From contig CALJDR010000022.1 of the NCBI GenBank assembly GCA_938023515.1, positions 40,348 to 104,347 of the forward strand: a stretch of DNA of 64,000 nucleotides, read 5' to 3'. Origin of the DNA: an uncultured Flavobacteriales bacterium. Lineage in GTDB: Bacteria; Bacteroidota; Bacteroidia; Flavobacteriales; UBA1820. Below the pieces are notes generated by a model. That model made no database searches, had not been told where the DNA came from, and saw only the letters and a list, made by a program, of their open reading frames with translations. Shown here piece by piece: positions 25,780 through 32,994 of the stretch; within the stretch, counting starts at the first letter, position 1, and each line of letters begins with the position of its first letter. The translations under genes were made by a program, and so were the position numbers.

Positions 25780-28304
25780 CAAAATGTATCCGCACGGTAC
25801 TGGCGGCCCTCGCCATTCTCGGTGCTGTGGTATTTTGTACCGCAGGCCCTTCGGGAGTTTTGTCCGGCGGAGGTAGAGGGGTTATGCCCGATTCCCTGAT
25901 GGTGCGCAGGGCGCTGGATGCGATCCTTGCGCCGGCGGGTGCCGATTCGGCGTCCACGAAGGAAGATACTGTAGTGGTCCGGGATACGTTTTCTGTGCTC
26001 ACAGATAGCCTTGTGATAATGTCTGCCGTAAAAGATACAGTCATAGCCGACAGTATCGATGCAGCCGCAGCCAGGGAAGATACGATAGCAGAGGAGTATC
26101 AATTATCCCAAGAGATGCGTGATTCGCTGCATAAAAGGGATGTGGCCATCAAGGCGGCGATGGAGTTCCTGTCCGGGGTCCAACAGCCGGAGGTTCGCGT
26201 GGGGGAAAAAGGGATATCCGACACTCTTTTTGCGGCTGATTCCTACCAGGCGCGGATATACGACAGTCTTCCCGAGCCGACGCAACCTCCATACGTCAAT
26301 ATCGGACACCCGGTGCGTTTTACCCTGAACAATGGGCTGAAGGTGATCGTTTATACGGACGATACGATGCCTATCGTGACTTTTTACATCGGGATACTGA
26401 ACCGTTCGGTGTTCGAGAAGGACAAGAAAGGGGTTTCGGACCTGACAGCCAATATGCTGCTGGCCGGCGTACAGAACCGCACGAAAGCACAGATCACGGA
26501 TTCGCTGGCCAATATGGGCAGTGTTTTCCGGATGAACCGCAGTAGTTTTTATGTTTCGGGGCTCAAAAAATACGCCCGCGCCAATTTTAACCTGTTTGCC
26601 GATGTCGTATTAAGGCCTTCGTTCCCGCTGCAGGAGTTCTTTACCGAAAAAAAGGCCATGAAGGATGCCTATACGCTGGACGATTCCCGCCCCGAGGTGA
26701 TATTCAACCGGGTGTACCGGGCATTGGCCCTTTCCGGGAAAGTCCCTACGGGGGAATTCATTTCCGAAAACTCGATCGACCGGATATCGCTCAACGATTG
26801 CCAGGAATATTACAGTACGTACTGGCGGCCGAACAATGCGGTATTGTTAGTGATGGGCGACATTACTGCCGATCAGGTGCGGATGATGGTCAATGCCCGG
26901 TTCCGTACGTGGGCCTCCGCCGACATCCCTAAGAGCAAAATATCGGTAGTGAACGATTTGCCGGCCACGGCGATCAATTTTATCCACGATCCTTCGGCCC
27001 GCGATTGCCGGATCATCATGTCCAATATTGCGGAATTCGATTATAATTCGCCGGATGTATTTCCGGCTATGTTTATCAACCACCTGATGGGGGGAGACTT
27101 ATTGGCTAATATCCGGGCTACATTGCAGGCGGGGGGGTATATGGGCGACCAATTTTCCCTTTCCCCAGACCCTCTGGGTGGATATATGTACCTTTCGACC
27201 CGGACTTCCAACCTGAATGCCGTGCGCACGATTGCCGAAAAGACCGCCCAGCTTCAACGGATACGGACTGTGCCTTTGGATGAAAAAGAGCTCTCCGACC
27301 TCAAACAGTATCTCACAGGAAAGATCGCCCTTTCGTTCGAAGACCGCAATGCGTTGGGTAGCTATGGGGTGGCTATGGAAGACGGCACGGTGAAAAAAGA
27401 TTTTCTGGAAGACATTCTCAAGCAGATCAACTCGGTTTCGGCCGAAGACATTATGCGGGTTGCCCAGAAATATATCAAACCTTCACAGTTCCGTATCGTG
27501 ATGTATGGAGATGCCCGGAAAGTGGTTCCGCCGTTGGAACTGGCCGGTTATTATAATATCTCTTTTTACGATAAATATGCAGTCCGGGTGGCGCGTCCGT
27601 CCCTTTCCCAGCCCATTACGGACAGTATTGCGGCGATCGATGTAATCGGCAAATACTTTGAAGCTATGGGCGGCAGGCATAAGATGAGTTCGGTAAAAAC
27701 CCTTCGCCAGAATTACGAGATCATGATCGGGGATAAGACCTTTAAGGCACAGACTTTGTCCAGTCTTCCCTGCAACCATCAGGAGCAGATACTCTATGAC
27801 GGGCAGGTATACCTGAAAAAGACTTTCAACGGCAATATGGGCTATACCAAAATAGAGAATACCACGGTCAATTTGTCGGCCGACGCGGTGGAGAAACAGC
27901 GCCTGGATCGTTCGATATTCCCGCTGCTCGACTATCAGAAAAAGAGTTTCGCAGCGGAACTGGACAGTATCGTGCCGGTCAACGGACATTTTACGTACCG
28001 CCTGCGGGTAACGATGCCCAGCGGTAGCCTCCAGAATTATTATATATCCATGGATGACTATATGGTGCTCCGTATAGAAAATGTGGCGGCTCCTGCAGTC
28101 AAAGAATTCGATGAAAAGGGCGTGTTGACGAAATACGTCCCCGAGAAGATCGGCTCTTATTCCGATTTTGGGAATTATAAGGAAGTAAGCGGGTTGAAAT
28201 ATCCTTTCTCTACCGAAGTGAAAGACGCTGACGGAGGGCGGATCATTTGGCGAACCTTATCCGTCGATCCGAATGTTTCCATCCCGGCCAAAATGTTCCG
28301 ATAA
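25776..28304 (+). CDS. Large M16-family homologue with N-terminal extension and C-terminal LolA-like domain
   Basis: The 842-residue product has an N-terminal hydrophobic segment (about 5-25), a roughly 150-residue low-complexity acidic extension, and then an M16 domain pair from about 175 (FTLNNGLKVIVYTDD) to about 600. The zinc region reads KGVSDLTANMLLAGVQ, again without HxxEH, so neither partner of this pair looks catalytic. After about residue 620 comes a separate domain (FEAMGGRHKMSSVKTLRQNY to about 842) that resembles the outer-membrane lipoprotein-carrier LolA-like beta fold. The gene overlaps the previous M16 gene by four bases. It converges with a phosphoesterase gene only four bases away. 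A role as an outer-membrane or lipoprotein chaperone is speculation. Confidence 0.85.
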   Translation: MTKCIRTVLAALAILGAVVFCTAGPSGVLSGGGRGVMPDSLMVRRALDAILAPAGADSASTKEDTVVVRDTFSVLTDSLVIMSAVKDTVIADSIDAAAAREDTIAEEYQLSQEMRDSLHKRDVAIKAAMEFLSGVQQPEVRVGEKGISDTLFAADSYQARIYDSLPEPTQPPYVNIGHPVRFTLNNGLKVIVYTDDTMPIVTFYIGILNRSVFEKDKKGVSDLTANMLLAGVQNRTKAQITDSLANMGSVFRMNRSSFYVSGLKKYARANFNLFADVVLRPSFPLQEFFTEKKAMKDAYTLDDSRPEVIFNRVYRALALSGKVPTGEFISENSIDRISLNDCQEYYSTYWRPNNAVLLVMGDITADQVRMMVNARFRTWASADIPKSKISVVNDLPATAINFIHDPSARDCRIIMSNIAEFDYNSPDVFPAMFINHLMGGDLLANIRATLQAGGYMGDQFSLSPDPLGGYMYLSTRTSNLNAVRTIAEKTAQLQRIRTVPLDEKELSDLKQYLTGKIALSFEDRNALGSYGVAMEDGTVKKDFLEDILKQINSVSAEDIMRVAQKYIKPSQFRIVMYGDARKVVPPLELAGYYNISFYDKYAVRVARPSLSQPITDSIAAIDVIGKYFEAMGGRHKMSSVKTLRQNYEIMIGDKTFKAQTLSSLPCNHQEQILYDGQVYLKKTFNGNMGYTKIENTTVNLSADAVEKQRLDRSIFPLLDYQKKSFAAELDSIVPVNGHFTYRLRVTMPSGSLQNYYISMDDYMVLRIENVAAPAVKEFDEKGVLTKYVPEKIGSYSDFGNYKEVSGLKYPFSTEVKDADGGRIIWRTLSVDPNVSIPAKMFR

Positions 28305-28308
28305 AAGG

Positions 28309-28812
28309 TTACCAGCCGGCACGGGAGCCCATTTCTATCGCTTCCAGGTTTTCTATTTTTCCGCTGTCTATGGTAAAGCGGAGCATGGTCCGCACTTTGT
28401 GGAAACCATACGTCCCGGCCGCGCCCGGATTGAAGTGCATACATCCCAGGCGGCGGTCCATCATCACTTTCAGAATATGGGAATGCCCGCAGACGAACAG
28501 GGCGGGAGGGGCGGCGAACAATTCTTCCTGCACGCTGCGGTCGTAATGACCCGGATATCCGCCGATGTGTTTGAGCAGTACTTCCACCCCTTCCTCTACG
28601 AAGCGGAGCCTTTCGGGGAATGCGGCCCGTATTTCGCCACCGTCGATATTCCCGTATACGGCGCGTAGCGGGGCGATATTCGCCAGTTTTTCCGCTACGG
28701 TCATGGAGCCTATATCCCCGGCGTGCCATATCTGGTCGGCCTGGCGGGCGTATTTCAGGATGGATTCGTCCACGGCGCTGTGGGTATCGGAGAGCAGGAG
28801 TATCTTTTTCAT
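28309..28812 (-). CDS. YfcE/MJ0936-family metallophosphoesterase
   Basis: This 167-residue enzyme keeps the calcineurin-like metal motifs: SDTHSAVD near residue 8, WHAGDIG at about 35-41, GNID around 58, and GHSH near 110. The family hydrolyses phosphodiesters with two Mn2+ or similar ions; physiological substrates are poorly known. The start is clear, with MKKILLLSDTHS directly at the first motif. It shares a divergent gap with queA and converges with the M16-like gene with no room for a terminator between. Confidence 0.92.
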   Translation of the reverse strand: MKKILLLSDTHSAVDESILKYARQADQIWHAGDIGSMTVAEKLANIAPLRAVYGNIDGGEIRAAFPERLRFVEEGVEVLLKHIGGYPGHYDRSVQEELFAAPPALFVCGHSHILKVMMDRRLGCMHFNPGAAGTYGFHKVRTMLRFTIDSGKIENLEAIEMGSRAGW

Positions 28813-28875
28813 GGGGTAAAGTTACCGGTTTTCCGGTTTTTTTGTCCTTTCGGGAGGCGTTTTATTGCCTCCCGC

Positions 28876-28907
28876 TTGCTTTCCCTCTGTTAACATGCGT
28901 ATCTTTG
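28876..28907 (+). promoter_or_regulatory. Promoter of queA-coaBC
   Basis: TTG at 28876-28878 and TATCTTTG at 28900-28907 are separated by 21 bases, and queA starts 44 bases further on. Confidence 0.65.
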
Positions 28908-28950
28908 CGCACCGAAACGTACCAGGTAAACAATCCGATAAACAGATAGA

Positions 28951-30000
28951 ATGAAATTATCCAACTTCGATTTTAATCTTCCGCCCGAACTGCTGGCGGA
29001 ATACCCCACAGAGAACCGCGACGAGGCCCGGCTGATGGTCATCCACCGCGACAACGGACAGATAGAGCATCGCCAGTTCAAGGACCTGATAGAATATTTC
29101 GAGGACGGGGATACCATGATCATCAACAACACCAAGGTCTTCCCGGCCCGTATGTACGGCAACAAGGAAAAGACCGGTGCTACGATAGAAGTATTCCTGC
29201 TGCGCGAACTCAATGCCGAACAGCGTCTGTGGGATGTGATCGTAGACCCGGCCCGCAAGATCCGTATCGGCAACAAGCTTTTTTTCGGCGACGACGATTC
29301 GCTGGTGGCCGAGGTGATAGACAATACTACTTCGAGGGGGCGTACCCTTCGCTTTTTGTTCGACGGTTCGTACGACGAGTTCCGCGAAAAACTCCTGTCC
29401 CTGGGCGAAACCCCGCTGCCCAAATACATCAAACGCAAAGTGGAGCCGATGGACGAGGAATACTACCAGACGATCTATGCCAAGAACGAAGGTGCGGTGG
29501 CCGCTCCCACGGCCGGGCTGCATTTTTCCAAACTCCTGATGAAGCGTTTGGAGATCAAAGGAATAAATTTTCCGGAGATCACCCTTCACGTCGGGTTGGG
29601 TACGTTCAATCCGGTGGAGGTGGAAGACCTCTCCAAACATAAGATGGATTCCGAGCAGGTGATCATCTCTCAGCAGGCCTGCGATGTGGTCAATGCGGCT
29701 ATCGATGCCAAAAAGAAAGTGTGCGCTATCGGTACGACGTGTATGCGGGCGATCGAAAGTTCCATTTCGTCGGACAGGCATCTCAATCCGTTCAACAGCT
29801 GGACCAATAAATTCATCTTCCCTCCGTACGAATTCTCGATCGCCAATTGCATGGTGACCAATTTCCATACCCCGCGCTCGACCCTGCTGATGATGATATC
29901 GGCATTCATGGGCCATGAACTGATGATGGAGGCCTACCACAAGGCAGTGGAAGAAAAATATAAATTCTACTCGTACGGTGACGCGATGCTGATCTTGTAA
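28951..30000 (+). CDS. queA: S-adenosylmethionine:tRNA ribosyltransferase-isomerase
   Basis: The 349-residue enzyme transfers and isomerises the ribosyl part of SAM onto 7-aminomethyl-7-deazaguanine in tRNA, giving epoxyqueuosine. Family marks include MKLSNFDFNLPPELLAEYP at the start, DxxxINNTKVFPARMYG, PTAGLHF near residue 190, the LHVGLGTFNPV stretch and the C-terminal NFHTPRSTLLMM. Length matches QueA. The stop overlaps the start of coaBC by one base, so both are co-translated from the promoter at 28876-28907. Confidence 0.97.
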   Translation: MKLSNFDFNLPPELLAEYPTENRDEARLMVIHRDNGQIEHRQFKDLIEYFEDGDTMIINNTKVFPARMYGNKEKTGATIEVFLLRELNAEQRLWDVIVDPARKIRIGNKLFFGDDDSLVAEVIDNTTSRGRTLRFLFDGSYDEFREKLLSLGETPLPKYIKRKVEPMDEEYYQTIYAKNEGAVAAPTAGLHFSKLLMKRLEIKGINFPEITLHVGLGTFNPVEVEDLSKHKMDSEQVIISQQACDVVNAAIDAKKKVCAIGTTCMRAIESSISSDRHLNPFNSWTNKFIFPPYEFSIANCMVTNFHTPRSTLLMMISAFMGHELMMEAYHKAVEEKYKFYSYGDAMLIL

Positions 30001-31187
30001 TGCTGGAAGGAAAGCACATATTGCTCGGGGTTACCGGCAGTATCGCCGCATATAAAGCCGCTTACCTGGTGCGCCTGCTGAGAAAACGAGGCGCCGAAGT
30101 GCAGGTGGTGATGACCCCGTCCGCAAAAGATTTCATTACGCCTGTCACTTTGTCGGCGCTCAGCGGGCGGCCGGTGCTCAGCGAATTTTTCCAAATGACC
30201 GACGGCACCTGGAACAGCCATGTGGAACTCGGCCTGTGGGCCGATGCGATGCTCGTAGCCCCGGCTACCGCCGCTACGATCGGTAAAATGGCTGCGGGAG
30301 TGGCGGATAACCTGCTGGTTACGTGCTACCTTTCGTGCAAGGCCCCGGTGGCCCTCGCTCCGGCGATGGACTTGGATATGTATCGTCATCCCTCTACCCA
30401 AAACAACCTCGGCGTTCTGCGCTCTTACGGTACGACGGTTATCGAACCGGCGGCCGGGGAACTGGCCAGCGGCCTTTCCGGAAAAGGCCGTATGGAGGAA
30501 CCGGAACGCATCTTGGCATATGTCGATGCGCTGCTGGAAGGGAATAAGGATTTCGCCGGTAAAAAAGTGCTGGTCACGGCAGGCCCTACCTACGAAAAGA
30601 TAGACCCTGTGCGGTTCATCGGCAACTATTCTTCGGGAAAGATGGGTTTTGCCCTGGCAGAAGAATTCGCCTCGAGGGGAGCTGAAGTAACTCTTATCGC
30701 CGGACCGGTATCTTTGCCCACCCCGGTAGGCAATATCCGCCGGGTGGATGTGGAATCAGCCGGACAGATGTACACGGCAGCGATAGAGGCTTTCCCGGCA
30801 ATGGATATGGCGGTCTTGTCGGCGGCGGTGGCGGACTTCACGCCGGAAGCGGCCGGCGACAGGAAGCTGAAACGGCAGGAGGGATTGTCCCTCGGGCTGC
30901 GGCCTACACAGGATATTGCGGCGGCTTTAGGAGTTATGAAAAGGAATGACCAGATGCTGGTCGGCTTTGCACTCGAAACTCACGATGAAAAGGAACATGC
31001 CCGGGAAAAACTCCGGCGGAAAAATCTCGATATGATCGTGCTTAATTCGCTGGGCGATGCGGGAGCCGGATTTTCGTGCGACACAAACAAAGTAACCTTA
31101 CTGAAAGCCGATGGCAGTGAAAAGGTTTATCCGCTCAAAAGCAAACGGGATGTGGCGCGGGATATAGCCGACAATATGGTTTTGTAA
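30000..31187 (+). CDS. coaBC: Phosphopantothenoylcysteine decarboxylase / phosphopantothenate-cysteine ligase
   Basis: The 395-residue bifunctional enzyme makes 4'-phosphopantetheine for coenzyme A. The N-terminal FMN-dependent CoaC domain (about 1-180) shows GVTGSIAAYKAAYLVRLL, the active His in SHVELG, and LAPAMDLDMY. The C-terminal CoaB domain (about 185-395) shows TAGPTYEKIDPVRFI with NYSSGKMG and the SAAVADF loop. It overlaps queA by one base and is followed by a strong terminator. A pair of CoaBC with QueA has no metabolic link I know of; the grouping is likely just an operon of housekeeping genes. Confidence 0.97.
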   Translation: MLEGKHILLGVTGSIAAYKAAYLVRLLRKRGAEVQVVMTPSAKDFITPVTLSALSGRPVLSEFFQMTDGTWNSHVELGLWADAMLVAPATAATIGKMAAGVADNLLVTCYLSCKAPVALAPAMDLDMYRHPSTQNNLGVLRSYGTTVIEPAAGELASGLSGKGRMEEPERILAYVDALLEGNKDFAGKKVLVTAGPTYEKIDPVRFIGNYSSGKMGFALAEEFASRGAEVTLIAGPVSLPTPVGNIRRVDVESAGQMYTAAIEAFPAMDMAVLSAAVADFTPEAAGDRKLKRQEGLSLGLRPTQDIAAALGVMKRNDQMLVGFALETHDEKEHAREKLRRKNLDMIVLNSLGDAGAGFSCDTNKVTLLKADGSEKVYPLKSKRDVARDIADNMVL

Positions 31188-31202
31188 TTCGTGCAAAGAT
31201 AT

Positions 31203-31239
31203 AAAGAGCGGGCGGTTTATAACAAACCGCCCGCTCTTT
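31203..31239 (+). terminator. Strong terminator after coaBC
   Basis: AAAGAGCGGGCGGTTT and its perfect complement flank a five-base loop, ending in CTTT. It starts 16 bases after the coaBC stop. Bases 31240-31359, before the repeat array, hold nothing I recognise. Confidence 0.8.
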
Positions 31240-31359
31240 GTCATATAGGGAGTGGAAAAGTGTACATGGAGCAAACGGTTTAGGCAGCTATTGTTGCCCT
31301 TGGGATGTGGTTTCCCCCAGTTCGATAGAAATCAAAAAGGGAAAGGATCAATTAATCGT

Positions 31360-31506
31360 TATATTTGTATAATACAAGATGCGCCTCAGTATAATTCAAA
31401 GCAAGCTTTGATTCTATATTCGGTTTTCGTTATATTTTCATAATACAGGATGCGCCTCGGCCATTTCCAAACAAGTTTGAATGGCGCTCGGCTTTCACTA
31501 TATTTG
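31360..31506 (+). repeat. Two tandem 68-71 bp promoter-like repeat units with central palindromes
   Basis: TATATTT[G/T] boxes start at 31360, 31431 and 31499. Between them lie two units of 71 and 68 bp, each beginning with (T/C)ATAATACA(A/G)GATGCGCCTC and each holding a palindrome: CAAAGC-AA-GCTTTG in unit 1 and CAAAC-AA-GTTTG in unit 2. The right palindrome arm provides TTTG at 31476-31479, exactly 19 bases before the TATATTTG box at 31499-31506, which makes a textbook Bacteroidota promoter pointing at the small lipoprotein gene. Bases 31447-31496 are identical to the reverse complement of 60408-60457. Unit 1 has diverged, but its palindrome arms changed in a paired way. Confidence 0.85.
31476..31506 (+). 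promoter_or_regulatory. Repeat-borne consensus promoter of the TPR lipoprotein gene
   Basis: TTTG (31476-31479), 19-base spacer, TATATTTG (31499-31506). Transcription would begin near 31513, leaving a leader of only about 16 bases before GTG 31529. The -33 element is also the right arm of a palindrome, so a DNA-binding protein on the palindrome would block it. Confidence 0.7.
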
Positions 31507-31528
31507 CCTGCATGAAAATCCGGCGTTA

Positions 31529-31996
31529 GTGAACCTGAAAATATATATTCTGTGCATTTTAGGGGGGTGCATATGTTCCTGTGGGGAAACTGCGCATAGG
31601 GCAAAGGCGGGTTTTTACCGGCAAAAGGCCGCTTTTTGTTATGCCGTGGAGCATACCAGGGCCAATACCGACAGTACTTATATACCCGATTATACCCGGG
31701 CGGTCGCCAGTGCCGAAGCGGCTATCCAATGCTGTCCGTACAGCGCCGCGCTTTATATAGAAAAAGCGGCCCTGCAATGGCCCGAGGGGGATTACTCCGG
31801 TGCATTGGACACCTATAAGCGCCTTGTGGGGCTGGATACGGCGGATGTCCGGTACAAAGGGGTGGCGCATATTCCGTATTCCGATTTTTACCGGGCAATA
31901 GGGGCTTTTTACGATAGCTTGGGGGTGCGCGATTCCGCCGAAACCTATTACGCAAAAAGCGCCGCCTGGGATAGCCGTCACGGCCGCCAGCACTGA
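31529..31996 (+). CDS. Small TPR-like lipoprotein driven by a repeat-borne promoter
   Basis: The 155-residue product begins with VNLKIYILCILGGCICSC, a short signal with an LGGC lipobox, if the GTG at 31529 is the start. An ATG further up (31481) lies inside the repeat and upstream of the promoter -7 box, so it cannot be used. The body has TPR-like helices (SAALYIEKAALQWPEGDYS, ALDTYKRLVGLD, YRAIGAFYDSLGVRDSAETY). A five-codon ORF from ATG 31512 ends in TAG that overlaps the GTG (TAGTG), so translation may be coupled, or the true start was lost by a frameshift. Function unknown; a periplasmic scaffold is plausible. Confidence 0.62.
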   Translation: MNLKIYILCILGGCICSCGETAHRAKAGFYRQKAAFCYAVEHTRANTDSTYIPDYTRAVASAEAAIQCCPYSAALYIEKAALQWPEGDYSGALDTYKRLVGLDTADVRYKGVAHIPYSDFYRAIGAFYDSLGVRDSAETYYAKSAAWDSRHGRQH

Positions 31997-32116
31997 CTCG
32001 CCGTCATTTTTCCGGGTTTTTACTTCTGTCTGAAAGGGTTACGATAGCAGGAAAACTTCTTTTTTCGGGGCTTTTTGTCTACGAAATACCGTCGTTTGTC
32101 GAAAAAATGTCGGGTC

Positions 32117-32150
32117 TTGCCGGATATTCGGCAAATTTGTATAGTACAAA
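32117..32150 (+). promoter_or_regulatory. Two adjacent inverted repeats upstream of nagB (possible operators)
   Basis: TTGCCG-N6-CGGCAA (32117-32134) is followed two bases... by TTTGTA-TAG-TACAAA (32136-32150). Both are perfect and stand 47-80 bases before the nagB start at 32197. They may be regulator sites or part of the promoter; no clear TAnnTTTG box is seen beside them. Confidence 0.4.
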
Positions 32151-32196
32151 TTCTATTACTAAACGAACCATTCATTACAAAAATAAGATTGCACAA

Positions 32197-32967
32197 ATGG
32201 CACAGGAAAAAATGAAACTTGCAGTTTATCCCGACCAGCAGGCCGGTTCGGTAGCTATCGCCAAAGAGATAGCATCCATTATAAAGGAAAAGAATGCCAA
32301 AGGACAGGCTGCCGTATTGGGCTTGGCTACCGGTAGCTCGCCGCTGAAGGTCTATGCCGAACTGATCCGTATGCACAAGGAAGAGGGATTGTCGTTCAAG
32401 AACGTGAAGACCTTCAACCTGGATGAATACTACGGGCTGACCAAGGATAACGACCAGAGTTATTGGTACTTTATGCACCACAACCTGTTCGACCATGTGG
32501 ATATCCCGGCCGAAAACGTGCATATCCCGGACGGTACCGTGCCGATGGACAAAGTGGCAAAATGGTGCGAAGACTACGAAAAAGCGATCGATGCGGCCGG
32601 CGGACTGGACTTCCAATTGCTGGGTATCGGCCGTACGGGCCACATCGGATTTAACGAGCCGCCTTCCGACCCCCAGTCTAAGACCCGCATGATCCACCTG
32701 CACGATATCACCAAGAAGGATGCCGCCCCGGCTTTCGGCGGGTTCGAGAACGTGCCTTCCTCGGCCATTACGATGGGCGTAGGGACGATCATGAAAGCCA
32801 AACGTATCGTGATGATGGCTTGGGGAGCCAACAAGGCCGATATCATCCAGCGTACGGTGGAGGGTGAAATGTCCGACGACGTACCTGCTACCTACCTCCA
32901 GGCGCATAAAAATTGCCTGGTCGTGCTCGACGAGCCGGCTGCTGCCAAACTGCAGTCCAAAAAATAA
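32197..32967 (+). CDS. nagB: Glucosamine-6-phosphate deaminase
   Basis: The 256-residue enzyme turns glucosamine-6-phosphate into fructose-6-phosphate and ammonia, the last step of GlcNAc catabolism. Motifs include LGLATGSSPLKVY (phosphate loop, about 41-53), FNLDEYYGL with catalytic Asp76, and GIGRTGHIGFNEP with His149 and Glu154. The start at 32197 (MAQEKMKLAVYPD) is preferred to the upstream ATG at 32107, which lies in the palindromic control region and would add an atypical 30-residue head. A second, longer nagB-type gene follows after 27 bases. GlcNAc supplied by the GH20 enzymes in this window would feed this step after phosphorylation and deacetylation. Confidence 0.95.
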   Translation: MAQEKMKLAVYPDQQAGSVAIAKEIASIIKEKNAKGQAAVLGLATGSSPLKVYAELIRMHKEEGLSFKNVKTFNLDEYYGLTKDNDQSYWYFMHHNLFDHVDIPAENVHIPDGTVPMDKVAKWCEDYEKAIDAAGGLDFQLLGIGRTGHIGFNEPPSDPQSKTRMIHLHDITKKDAAPAFGGFENVPSSAITMGVGTIMKAKRIVMMAWGANKADIIQRTVEGEMSDDVPATYLQAHKNCLVVLDEPAAAKLQSKK

Positions 32968-32994
32968 CCCGGAAACGGACCAAAAAAGAAAACT

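Noticed and set aside
31378..31510. CRISPR-like array
   Set aside because: There are only two units, they differ strongly from each other, and they hold promoter boxes and palindromes instead of repeats separated by unique spacers; no cas genes are near.
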